From NCBI RefSeq assembly GCF_014529535.1, contig NW_023503376.1, positions 4,597,696 to 4,661,695 on the forward strand: 64,000 bases of DNA. The letters run 5' to 3'. The position numbers were made by a program, and so were the translations under genes. This document shows positions 20,736-33,800 of this stretch, piece by piece. Positions within the stretch are counted from its first letter, which is position 1; each line of letters opens with the position of its first letter. Origin of the DNA: Bradysia coprophila (Eukaryota > Arthropoda > Insecta > Diptera > Sciaridae). The notes under the pieces were generated by a model that saw only the letters and a list, made by a program, of their open reading frames with translations, did not search any database and was not told where the DNA came from.

Positions 20736-22019
20736 ATAAGAAATACATCCCAAAACAACACACACCATTCACCACATTACCATCCATATCATGCAACAAA
20801 ATATACAACTCACACACAAACACACACACACACACAAATTGGCTTTTATATGGCATTTGTATGAAGACTTTGGGGAGCTCCAGCTCCCAAGATATGAGTT
20901 TTTTCCAACTTTTGAAAATTACATTCTTATTTTTGGGCCATTATTAGCCTATTACCAAAGTTTCAGGAAAATCTATAGAAACGTTTAGGAGTTGCTGGAT
21001 CCACTTTTCCATAGGAACTAACTAACTAACGTAGGCGATTTCAGTTATCTGAAAAAACGAAATTTTGCTTATTTTCATACAAACATCAATATTTCGAAGT
21101 TCAATATCTTGGCCAATTTTGAAGCTGCAGTAACGTGTGATAGCTCGTTGAACTCGTATGGATTCCTAGATTCTAGATATCCTAGTTGAATTTGAGGGGA
21201 GAAGTCAAAAAGTTGCTGTAAATATGCTCCGCCGCCCTCAAAATTTTTTTGTTAAAACATTTTTGGTATTGGACTTGCGTCACGCCCGCTTACTAACGTG
21301 CGGGCATGATCATGTGTTTGCTGATCCTCATTGCTCCTCAAGGTGAATGTAATTAACAACAGAAAAATTCGAGTGCAAGTGGTTTTATATAACTTGACAG
21401 GATTTTATCATTTAAAGAAATTGCATGAATTCAGATCGTTCCTATTCTATGAGATTTTCATCGTGACTCGAGTACTTTCGTCAATCTGATGAGGTCAGTT
21501 CTAAGAAACCTCATCTAAACAATGTAACGACTTGTACGTTTTTGTCCGACATAAATTTCGGTAAGCTTGTCACTTAAGAAAAATCTTTAACTCTCATTGC
21601 TTTATATAACAGTGTAATATTCGACGATTCGTAAAATCTAACCTAATTTGTTAACCCACAGAAGGCAGGCATATTGACAGTTTTACTATCGGATCTATTA
21701 CTTCATATGATTCAAAATGATTTTCAAATGTGGATTTCAAATCTTTTACTTCATCTTTTTGAACATGATTTTTGCTATTTATAAGACCTCAACCGGCATA
21801 GCTTTTCGTTTATTTCTGATGTCGTTATCGATAACAGATGATTCTGTCGCAGAGATGCAATATTTTTGTTCATTTCAGAGGTATGGATGGTTGAAATTAG
21901 AGTCGAACAGTTTGCGTAAGTTTGCATAAACTGCTATATTATCTTTTCGCACAAATTTAGGCTACAATTGAGCGTTGTGTTGGTTCGTCTTTAAAAAAAT
22001 TGAAAAGACTTTTCAACGC
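20736..22019. other. Intergenic after the satellite; CA microsatellite
   Basis: A CA-rich run lies at about 20812-20838. A small GC hairpin (GCCCGC/GCGGGC) sits near 21284-21305. Otherwise no gene is supported; the 21717-21929 open frame has no recognisable motif. Confidence 0.5.
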
Positions 22020-22645
22020 AGCATCCACTTCTCTTAAGAGGCATCGGTGTTTTGCTGAAAAGAATTAGGGCGATTTTTAAATACTGGATTTTAGTTTACT
22101 TTTGATGATATCTTTCCATCAGAATCCTTTTTGAGAATTGTACTACCCCAATCCCGACCACGAATGCGGCTCTGAGAAACGTGAGCAGTTTATGAAAATT
22201 TCGCTAAACTGCTCACTTTTCTCGGAGCTGGTCAAACGACTCTAAGGCCAACACATTCGCGGTCGGAATTGCAGCCGTACATTTTTGAAAGAGGATTCTG
22301 ATAGAAAGATATCATCAAAAATGAAATATGAGGCAGGCAAATGTTGGCTACAATATTAGCTAAGTGCCTGTGCCTCTTAACAGGCATCGATTCTTTGCTG
22401 AAGAGCATACATTTGGGCGTTTTTTGAATGCTGGATTTTAGTTTACTTTTGATGATATCTTTCCATCAGAATCCCTTTTCAAAAATGGACGACCGCGATA
22501 ACAAGATTTGATTGTATCAGTTTGACCAGCTCTGAGTCAATGTGCAGTTTTTGAAAATTTCAGTAACGAGGCACGCAAATGCAGGATACAATTTTAGCTA
22601 AGCATCGAGCCTCTTAAGAGGAATGGCTAGTGGGTATTGGCCAAT
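22020..22645. repeat. Duplicated and inverted repeat cluster
   Basis: A block starting CTCTTAAGAGGCATCG / GCTGGATTTTAG...TTTGATGATATCTTTCCATC occurs at about 22030-22190 and again in direct orientation at about 22370-22560. In addition, 22205-22330 is the reverse complement of 22090-22190, including GAAACGTGAGCAGTTTA / TAAACTGCTCACTTTTC. The cluster therefore combines one hairpin with a second partial copy. Confidence 0.75.
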
Positions 22646-22829
22646 TAGCTGAAATTATAGCCCAAATCTGTGAGTTTTGTATTTTATTTTCGACGATAAG
22701 AAGAATTTTGCAGTTTAACGCAATTTTGAAAATGCCCTAACTTTTCTCACAGCTGTTCGACTGACACAACCACCTCTATTTAGGTGTTGCACCACATTTC
22801 GCTGAATCTATTACTTGATTTGATCCAAG

Positions 22830-22857
22830 CACGACAGAGTAACTTTACTCTGTCGTG
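22830..22857. repeat. Perfect 13-bp palindrome
   Basis: CACGACAGAGTAA and its exact reverse complement are separated by two bases. It is a very tight hairpin in otherwise unique sequence upstream of Sobp. Function unknown. Confidence 0.7.
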
Positions 22858-22859
22858 GA

Positions 22860-24809
22860 TAAAAGTAATTTCGACAGACTGAAATAAAATCTTTCTCTTC
22901 TTTTGGGAAGTATATAAGACTACGGTTGATAGAGCTCAGACTTTTTGTGGACAAGTTAAGACATTAATGAGCAATATCAACAGCTTTCATGCACTAGCTG
23001 CCTAAGTGAAAGAACAAATCGAAAATTAATCACAAAATTACGAAATATGAAAAACCAAAACAAAATTAGCGCAATTCTACACGGTGCTTTGTACGATCAC
23101 CGACTTTGTGAGTATACTTTGCACGTACATATAGAACATACCATGCGCAGAATCGAAACCAAGACGAAGGATATGGTACAGTGATAGAATGGAAACGATA
23201 GTTTAGTGTTGTAAAATCATGTGACTGTTTCTGTTCACCAGATTCGTTACATTCAGACTGAACAGCTAAGTTTGATTAAGCAATTCAGTGTTGAGTGCAC
23301 GGTGTCGTATCTGTGGTTGAATTTGTTCAAAGCGAAAAGCGAGTAGTGAAAAACGAACTCCATGAAAACGGTTTTTCTCATTCAAAAACGTTTATTCGGT
23401 TGGTGGAAAAGTGAAATTTGATATATTTAATGCGACCAACATAACTGAGTTGGTTAGAACGAGATTTCTTGTTGATTAAAGGAACATAATTGGAGTAAAA
23501 AATAAAATTAAAATTTCTTTTAAAAAATAAATTTTCTTCGCGGTGACTAACTGGTCGAAACGGACTTAACGTAAAAACGCCAGATCATTCAATTTTTGTT
23601 GTATGATTTTCGAAAAACAAAATTATTCAGGTGATTTAGCGTACACAACGATGGATATAAACTTCTTCAATAATAATTTCTTTTCTGTATAAGCAACCGA
23701 TTTGTGTGTTTCGCTGGACCAGTGCCAGAAAGTGTATGTTACACAGAAAAGAATTAATTGTACAGCATGGGACAATCGTGTTCAATGTGAGAACGAATTT
23801 TCACTTGTTTCGTTTCCAAATAAAATCGATTAACTGATCAATGCAACACGAAACTGTTCGAAAATAAACAATCGAACGAAGGAAATAATAAAAAAAAAAC
23901 GTTTTCCATTCAACGGAAATGAAATTTAAATTCGTGCGGAATTTGAACTCATTTTTCAGATGCCCCACTCGACGAATGAGAAGCTAAAAATTTTCAATTG
24001 GTAACTGAAATCAATGAAAAAATATAATAATTGTGAAGTGAATCAGAAGATTGAATTGTACACCGAGCTACAGCCGATGTGTGTATACTCGTAGAGTTAA
24101 GCGCTAAGTTGAAAATAAAACTGTAAAGTGAAAAAGGATCCGTAAAATTGGAGAGAGAAACTATAAACAAAACATATTTCGACATCAGAAAAGTTGAATT
24201 TAATTGATGAAAATCCGAATCAAAACGCAATATGCATTTTTCATCATTTGAATGTTCTCTATTTATAAAACCACCGAACCGATATAATATAACCGAAATT
24301 TTCTTTGAACTTGGTGTAGATACTCGTGATACAAATTTAATTTTATGGCTGCTATAAATAACCGTCTTTTTCAATACAGAACATTTTTTTTACACACATG
24401 CTCGAAACGAAACGAATTTACCGCGATATAATGTACCTACATGTGAAATAGAATATTTTGTGAACGAAAATATTTTGGTTTAACTCGTTCTTCTGTACAC
24501 CACTATCCCTCTCTCTCTCTCTCTCTCTGTGGTGCGTACACACATGAAAAACTTTTTGTTTTTTTGTTAAATATCATCATCGGTTTTCATATTGGACCTG
24601 AAACAACAAATAAAAATATTTCCATCGAATTGAGAGTGAAATGTTTTCCTTCGTGCAATAATAACAATCGCAAAGTGTTTTCGAAATAAATCGTAAAGAA
24701 ACAAAGTTCCTAGTTCGTATGATAAGTGACAAGAATCAAATTATCAACACGATTTTTTGGTTGGCAGTGACTTCTCAATTATCCGCTTAAAACAAATACA
24801 CGCCAGACC
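22860..24809 (+). promoter_or_regulatory. Upstream and 5' UTR region of Sobp
   Basis: About 2 kb of unique AT-rich sequence precedes the Sobp start codon with no competing gene. It contains a CT run (about 24507-24528), equivalent to GAGA on the other strand, as is common near Drosophila-type developmental promoters. The transcription start cannot be placed from sequence alone. Confidence 0.4.
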
Positions 24810-27800
24810 ATGGCCACAACTACAACACCCCTTATTGTAAAAGTTAAGAAGGAAATGCCATCGGATGAAATAAAGGTAAGATCCTGACACGGTAGTCTCT
24901 TAACAAATTTAAGTTCAATAATGCAGATTACTTGATGCGACAAACCTATATGTTTTCGTAAACTTACATCTAGTCTAGTCATATGTTATCGACAATGACG
25001 ACAAAAGCAAGTGATCTGCACTGACTATGTTCTCTTATATATCAAAAAGTTTAGAATAACTAGTGAAGTAGTAGATTTTAAATCAAACACAAAACGATAC
25101 TTCAAACAGAAAAAGTTACAGATTTAATTATGGCTCGGAACGGGTCGGGTTCGGTCAGACCGGAACCCGAACCTGATCTTGACCCGAACCGGAACTAAGA
25201 CTTCGGGTTCAACCCGAACTTGACCCGAACCTAAATTTTCGATTTCGGGTTCCAACCGAACCCGACCCGAACCCGAAGTTATTCAACCCGTACTTGACCC
25301 GAACCCGAATTTCCATTTCGGGTTTGACCCGAACCTGACCTGAACCCGAGATCTTCAAATAAATCAGGTCCGGTTCGGGTTAACCCGAAATTTTTGGCAT
25401 TTTTTAGTGTAAAATTTTCGGGTCACCCGAACCGGACCTGATCTATTTGAAAATTTCGGGTTCAGATCAGGTTCGGGTCAAACCCGAAATGGAAATTCGG
25501 GTTCGGGTTAAGTACGGGTTGAATAACTTCGGGTTCGGGTCGGGTTCGGTTTGAACCCGAAATCGAAAATTCTGGTTCGGGTCAAGTTCGGGTTGAACCC
25601 GAAGTCTTAGTTCCGGTTCGGGTCTAAGACCGGTTCGGGTCATAACCTGAACTGATCAGGTCAACCCGAACCCGTTCCGAGCCTCAGATTTAATATCGTT
25701 AGTATGGAGTTGCTATTATTAACGTCTCTTAACTTAAATATCTCGTTTCAACGTTGTGATGACATGTTTAATATGTCACTCAGTTTGATTCAGATTCAGA
25801 TTCTTCATTGCAAGCTGAGAGGTAATTTGAGCTCGGAAAGGCTACTTACAAGAACTACGAAGCGAATTATGCTCAACTTTTACCATTCACTTAGCAATGA
25901 ACATCTTCTTCTAATTTATAATGAATTCATTGACTTTTTTCAATAAATCAATTTATTTTTATTCCTTCATTTGTTACAAGTGTGGAATGCAAGTATATTG
26001 ACTACACCCTTCATTGAAGGGCTTTCAATATGTTCCTACCACAATTCAGTTTGATAGAAGAATTACCTCAGAAGTTAGCCATTACTCAAATTTCACAGAC
26101 ATAACAAACTCATTCAAATATTCAGAGGTCCTACATCTGGATTTAACGATTGAAAAACTTTCAGAAGAATAAGCTCGTTAATTGTACCGGCACAGACATA
26201 CCAATTACGAAGTCAGTTACTTCTTTTGAATGAATTTCAACACATTCATTGGCATCTTGCAGCATTTTCGTTCCTATAAATTAAGATTGGCTCACCTAGT
26301 TTGTGTATATTACGTAGGAAGCACGGGGTTTCAGGGGGTTTCGAACATTTAGTTTTTTCATGTTGCAGATATTGCAGTGTCAAATTCTGTCCAAGATGTG
26401 ACATATTTGCAAGGTATTGGCCTTTTTCACAAAGTATAATCAGCGTAACCTTCGTAAAAAGAATCTTGAATCTGACAAGAGCACGTGTGCCAACGTGTAA
26501 AAAACAAATGTTCAAAACCCCCTGCTGAACCGTGGCGATCCTCTTGTCAAACGGACAGTACATAAACAAATTCCATCATTTATTGCAAGCTTTACTCGAA
26601 CCTGTCATTAACAGATAATGATGTTATGCATTTTTCAGCATCGATACACGACTTTTTCCTTATTGTAGCTTTTGTTTTGTTTAAGGCATAGAATCAACTA
26701 TGACCATATGATGGAAATTGGTTGGTCCAAGCTGAAACCGAGAACCCATTTTCCATCATTTCTCTCATGGACATGTAGTTTATTCAAAAGTAGTATAGAT
26801 GAAGTACACCTTTCAATCTGTTGGGCAAATGAATCAAAAGAGTCGTCGAACTAAGTTATATATTTTTGGCCAAGACATTCTTTAAATCGGTTTTATACTA
26901 TGAAGCCATGATGGCTAATTTTTCGGTTAAATGATCTACATTTTTGCACAGTTGGCCAAAAATGAGCCATCACGGATTCATGGCAAACAATCGATTTGAA
27001 GAATGTCTTGGCCAAACAAAGTTCCTCGATTCTTAAAAAAAAAATAATCTTTTGCTTCCTCCATGCCCAGTTCATCTATAAAACGTCCATATATTACTTC
27101 ATCAACAATAACAAAAAACATGTCTAACAACTCCGTAATATATCCTCCTATAACTATACCTCCATCTATTTATGTGTATTAAATTTTCGGGATCATATTT
27201 CGGTTGATGTACTGAAATAGAATATTTCTCTCAATACTCATGCCTTCAGTGACGTCACCATAAATATTTAAGTTAGAAAATTTTTTGTGTTAAAATTTTT
27301 TTTCGAAAAGCTGAAAAAGTGATTTCCAACACCAGCACTAATGTTGAGTTTAATGATCTTGTTTCAGCGATTTTATATTATGTAGGATTTGTTTTTCGTA
27401 ATTTAAGTATTTTTATATCTAATTAATATGTGGACTCACAGTGAGTAGGATATGGTTGAATTCATTTCACTTTTGTATCCGGCAGTATTCGTCGAGATAT
27501 TTGGTTTGTTGAAATGCCTTTTTCAATATTCTTTCAACATCGATTCTTTCTTCAAATGAATTTAAAATCAACAATGGCGATTTATGCAACAAGCCGAGAA
27601 ATGAGGGTGACCACATAAGTGCCCAAATTTTTATAATCACTGATAAATTGAGTAATGCACCGACTTGTCAAATGAGCCACACAAATTATTTCAAGGAGTT
27701 TCAGTCAATTTAAAATTTGCCATAAAAAGTATTCTTGAGATCAACAAAAACATGTTGACGCCGTAAGTGCCAGTCAAAATTCAAAATGGAAAGTGCGTAT

Positions 27801-30800
27801 TACTTTCTAACGCAGCGTCAATTTCATACAAGGAAGCGTTGAAAGTTACTTTTCGGTTCACTTTTTCATTAAATCGTTCACTAGAAATTCAAATTTTAGG
27901 CACACTTACGGCGTGAATTGCGTATGAAAATGGTATTTATGCCACCGAGTGATATTCTTATATTAAGGAGGACCAAAAACGTCATATTCTCTCACCAGAT
28001 ATAGAGAGCCAAAACGAAAATCGTTTTTCTCACTTTTCGTCTAAGTTGTGTCAACTTTTGCTTGTAATGCGCTGCGCTCCGCTTCATCCTCGAACGTCTT
28101 CACCACCTGAGTCAAAAATACACCATTTTGGTCCTAGTGACATAATATACTATTTTAGGCACATCACTGTGGGCCGAGTGTGCCTAATGAATGCCTAAAA
28201 AAGCATTTATCCCCGAGCTGCATACAACGTTTTCCTAAAAAAAACCTTTCCTTTTCAATGAAAGAGTCATTAAAGCAAAACGCCGGGAAATTATTTATTT
28301 TCGTCGAAAATTCTGGCAGTTCGGTTGAAGGACTATTCAGAAACGGCTACATATATTATCGAGTGCAACTACAAGTTTATTGTAGTTAATGTGGTCTTAT
28401 ATAGTAAAAGACTTGCTTATATCGCGATACACGTGCAGGTTCTGAAAACTTTCAGTTTGACCACAGCACTGCTACTAGCATGAACACTGAAGTGACAAAT
28501 GTCAAATTTGGAGGCTTTAGTGATACGAGCTTAGGATTGTTTGTATTGTATGTTTTAACTCATACAACGAAAACAAGCCTACTGTGATTTCATCAGCCTC
28601 CGAAATATTTTCTATGTTCGTGCTAGTAGTAGTGCTGTGGTTTGACTTTTGTATTTGTTCAGAGACGTGAGACAAATTCGTAGTCTAAAATCAATCGATT
28701 ATTCAAGTGGAATCCAATTAGAGTGAACTCTCCTAAAATCGATTTTTCATCAGATGTCAAAGAACCGAAGAACTTAGTGACATATTTTTGGCTGAGAAAA
28801 TCTTCAAATCTATTTTTTACCATGAACCTATGATGGCGCTTTTTTGTGAAAAAGTGCAGAAGACAACACGATTTACATTTATGTATATTTGCACAAAGGT
28901 CAGATCGTGGCTTCATGGTAGAAAAATTATTATTATTAGAAAATGTCTCGGCCAAAAGTGTGTCCACTAATTCCAACATCACTTAAAACTAATTCTCAAT
29001 CTCCAATTTTCTGGATTAGTAACAGGTTTCACCCTCTTGTGGGAACTTTGATCATTACAATCCCGATCAAAGCCGTGTGAATCCTAAAAGCTTAGTGTGA
29101 CCAATCCGTCAGGAAAATCAAAAATTTGTATTAATTTTTTTGATTCATTCGATTCGTTGACTTATTTTAAGACAAAAGTTGTTCAACGATATATGGAAAA
29201 AACGCATTTTTAGGTGGCTAAAAGTGAAATCAAAACTCACAACATTTTCTGTTTTAAAAAACGCCGAAACACTGTGTCAACAAAATGTATCGACTTTTTC
29301 TTAGTACGGCTATGTTATCGCTTTATATTCATGACATTTCAATTTGTATTTGTAAACGTGTATTGGTGTTAACAACTTACTGCCTGCTGACAGTCTGCTG
29401 ACAGTCTCCTAGACAGCATTAACAAAAATGTCGATTCGTTTGGTTCGAGAGTGAGAAATAATTTAGAAATGAATTTATAAAAAAATTCGTTCGTTTTAAA
29501 TTGTTTCTAATGATGCGAATATTTTTTATTTTGGTTGTAGAACCAAAATAAATTATTTAAAAAAAATCATTTTCCCGACGGATTTGAAAACTATTTTGTT
29601 GGGGTACTTAATGAATGGGTAACGGACCGATTCACTCGGAAAATGTTTCTTTCTTTCTGTAGAAATACACTCTCAAATGGAGCTTGGTTCTATGTTTAAT
29701 TTGATTGTGTATTGAATATTTATAGTTTGTAATAAACATTGGCTGGGTATACTGGAATTCTAAATCGTTACTTGAATGAAAAGTATCAATTTCAACAGAT
29801 TTTTATCGTGCGTGTAACTTAATAATTATAGGTAGGTATAATATTGACGCGCTTGAATTGAACACATAAGGAATTAATATAATTTTAAAAAAAATTCAAT
29901 GTGTCGTTGAGTGTGTGAATGTATTATATCGTTCACACATAGTGCGCCACATATACCCCGCTAACTTACTAAATTTATTTGCATATCCTTCTTTTGATCT
30001 TGCATTTCGAGAATGTATAATAAACTTGATGGAAAAACTGCACAAGTGTAAAGTGATCCCTCTTCAGGTTTATTAAAATATATATCCCGAATATCAGTTC
30101 CATTTGTGCTGCATATCAAAAAAGAAAAAAAGAAAACAATTTCAATACACAAACGCAATGATATGAATGAACGTTTGATGTGTCGTGTAATGCTTGTTTG
30201 TAATGCAATATGCATTTTATTATTTTTGTATATAAAATTTTATTTGTAACTCAATATATCAATGATTATTAAAATATGTGAAATTATGTACCCTTGATGT
30301 ATTTTGACACCGTTGTGTTGTAAAAAGAGTAGTAAGGGCTTGTATCCGTACGGTACAATTACATAAAATACCATTCCCGTCTATATAGCGACGATGAAAA
30401 TGTGAGAAATCAAATGAAAACGAATGGTAGACCTATTTAATGAACGACTTAAAAAAAAGAAAAATTCCGAATGAAAAACATTCTAGCATATAATCGGCCG
30501 ATTTATAGCGTAAATCGATAAATTATCATCGGTAATTTAATACACATCGAGTGTTATTTCGCAATTATATTAACCACATACACCAAACAATCAAAATGTA
30601 CGTCGAAAATAGTCTTCATTAATAGGAGATTACGGAAGAAGGCTTAGAGTAATCATACCATAGATATAATGGAAAGGGCAGCGCCGGGTTTTTTTACGTT
30701 ACGATTTAGCAACGGACTAAACGCAACAATGAAAGTAAATGGATAGGTATGGCCAAACGTTCAAATTTGTTCTAGCCGGAGCACATACGGATTTGCATGG

Positions 30801-33800
30801 CGCCACCTCAAACGAACTCATTTCTAGTGCAAATTTCCACTAGAAATGAGTTCGTTTCAGGTGGCGCCATGCAAATCCGTATGTGCTCCGACTAGTATGG
30901 ACTGGCCATACCTACTTATCTACTTTCATTGAAACGCAACAGTAGAACTCACCCACAGCGCGAAGCTATTAGACTAAAAACATTGAAAGGATTTTTGAAA
31001 AGACTTGAAAAGAACAAAATAACAGAGCTGAAATGCCTACAAAGAGGTACTGAAAGGAGCTAAATTGCCTGTAAATTTAAGAAGCTGAAATGCCTATAAA
31101 TTTAAGCAACTTAAGCTGAAATGCCTACGAATAAACTCTTAAGAATTCACAGCTTACAAATAAAAAGTGAAACAGGTAAACAAGAATTCACAGGTAAAAT
31201 GTCTACAAATTCAAAGGCAGAATGGGTTGTGATGAAAGTTACAGATTTAGCCGTACAAATCGACTCCAGCGCCAACTTTGTAATTTTCTTTCTCGAATTT
31301 CACACGTAATTTCTACTCAAAGGGGAATAATTTGGTAATTTTACTTAAAAAATACAAACTCTTCTACCGAGTCAAAACATAAACAACCAGAATACATGTC
31401 TTATTTACGAGCGTCATATACCTTGATCGCAATTCTTCTTCTTCTTAAAATGGCGGAAATCACAACCCATTCCTACAAATTCAAAGGAAAAACGCCCCCG
31501 AATACAAAGAGACAACAGTCACAATTCTTACAAATCCAAAAACCAACAGAGCAAGAAAGCTCTTCCCTTACCCTCACGGATCACGTAAAGTGAAAACAAT
31601 GAAGCAAAGACGCTGTTTCGACCTCGGGATTCAGTGGCAGTCTGAGGCTAGTGTGATCCAGCCATCATCAGTTGTTTCCACTGAACCCTTCCCAAGGCAG
31701 CAGTAAATTTTCGATTGAACGAACATTGAAAATTTACAATGAAAATATGCCATCTACTGATGGAACGTTCGGGCATAAACGGAAAACTGCTGTGAAGGGA
31801 ACCCCGAAACGTAGCAAGAAAACAGTGAAAATGCAGTCAACATTCAAGCAAACAAACAAAAAGTCAAACAAAATGGAAACCTTCACGATGCACTCACGAT
31901 TGAAAACCATCCCGTTTCCAAAGATCCAACTCGCTCGTACACACTTCTAAACCTTTACTCTAAGGAAGAAGGTAAGAACGTTAGGTAAAAACTCATTTCC
32001 AGGAGGCTTAATAAGTAAATATATGCGTCGAAAACCGTACTTTTCATGTTTCAAGTACTACTTTCGTCGCCCTCAGCATGTAAAATCCAATACATAACTC
32101 GGGATAAAAATGAAAAGTCTCGTTTTAGTGTGTTTATTCGAGCCGAGAGTCGCTCGAGTTGGAGTTTCCTATTTTTTACAGAGGTAAACACAAAGGTTTT
32201 TATAAGGTGTGATTGCCGGTTTTCTTCTCGAAACAAATCAAGCATCAATTTGTTACGAAATTTTTCAAAGCAATGCCAAAAGTTCGGAAAACTTTCTCAT
32301 CTGTCAAAACAAACGGGGATAAAATAGACATTTCCTTCCCCGAACTGTTATCAGACAAATTTCAACGTCATTTTCTCGTGGCATTTTCATCGCACATATG
32401 AAAAATAACTTACACAATTGCATGCGACTCGGCCCACAACCATAACACTTGGAATTACAAAATTAAACGTTCCAAACAAGGATGTTATCGACTATTATTT
32501 GACAGCAACAGGTATCTGATTCTTTTCTCCAAAAACAGTGGTGGCTCATTTGACTCGTCTTAATACTCAATGCTGAAAATACACACACATTGTTTTCCGG
32601 TCTCCATTGCAGATGAGCATAATTCTTCATCAACGTGGTACTTCAAAACTCTTAAGGGAAGGTACAGTGTAACAGACCGGATAATACTAAGCTAAGCAAA
32701 ATGTCAGCCTTGCTTACTGCAACTGTCAACAATATTCTAAACAATTTTGCTATTTTTTTTTTATTGAAGCTTCGCTGTCGTCATATTAGCATCTCCCTGA
32801 GAAGCTGTGATAAAACCATACCTGAGTCTTATCGGATAAAAACATTTTCCTCTCTTTCAAGTTAGACAGCTGATAATTGTCCGAACTATCGAGAAATAGC
32901 CTGAAAATTTCTCACCTTCAAATATTTCCTAATTTTCACTTTCTGAATTTATCTGGAATCAGCGCAGAAGTGCGAGCGCTACTCTCGCGCAAGTTACGGA
33001 TCTATCAATGCCTAGTATCTCTTGGTGCCTCTGTCAGGTTTCGCAGGGAATAATTAATCTAAAGTGTACCGCAGGGCCAGATTGGTGAAATCGGGGAAGC
33101 TAGATTGGGTCCCTTGGATCAGACATGAGTCGGTTATCCGAAAAACCGAAAATTTCGGATCGGTTTTGACCGAACCGAATATTTCGGTTCGGTTATGACT
33201 GAACCGAAACTTAAAATAAAGCTTAACTCGTCGAAATTAGTTAGTTTCGTCATGAACTAACCGAATTTAAGATAATAAAGTCATTCAATGGGTGGGTGTG
33301 CTCTACAAAAAAAACTCAGATGTAATTGACTCAATCTTTATTTTAATACCAACTCTATGCAATGACTCAATAAACTTATTTTCGGTTAGTTTGTGACAAA
33401 ATTAATCGACGAATTAAGCTTTATTTTAACTCGTTTAGTGTCAAAACCGAAGTTTTCGGTTCGGTCAAAACCGAACCGGAAGTTTCGGTTCGGTCATAAC
33501 CGAACCGAAATATTCGGTTCGGTCAAAACCGATCCGAAATTTTCGGTTTTTCGGATAACCGACTCATGTCTGCCTTGGATTTATCTATTGAAATACGTCT
33601 AAAATTTTGTGTCCATAGACTCAATGCTTCCCGATGCGCTGTCAGGAAGGGAACTTTTACTACGTCATCGTGAACAAACGCAATATATAAAATTGGAACC
33701 AAAATGGAATTTCCCTTGCTCTTCCCTTGCTTCCATAATAGTTCGTGTTCCTAAATCATTTTAATGAACCTACAAAATAGCTCGATATTCTGTAGCATTT

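Noticed and set aside
24507-24528. CT run considered as a polypyrimidine tract of an extra exon
   Set aside because: No coding continuation after the nearest AG; more likely a GAGA-type promoter or 5' UTR repeat.
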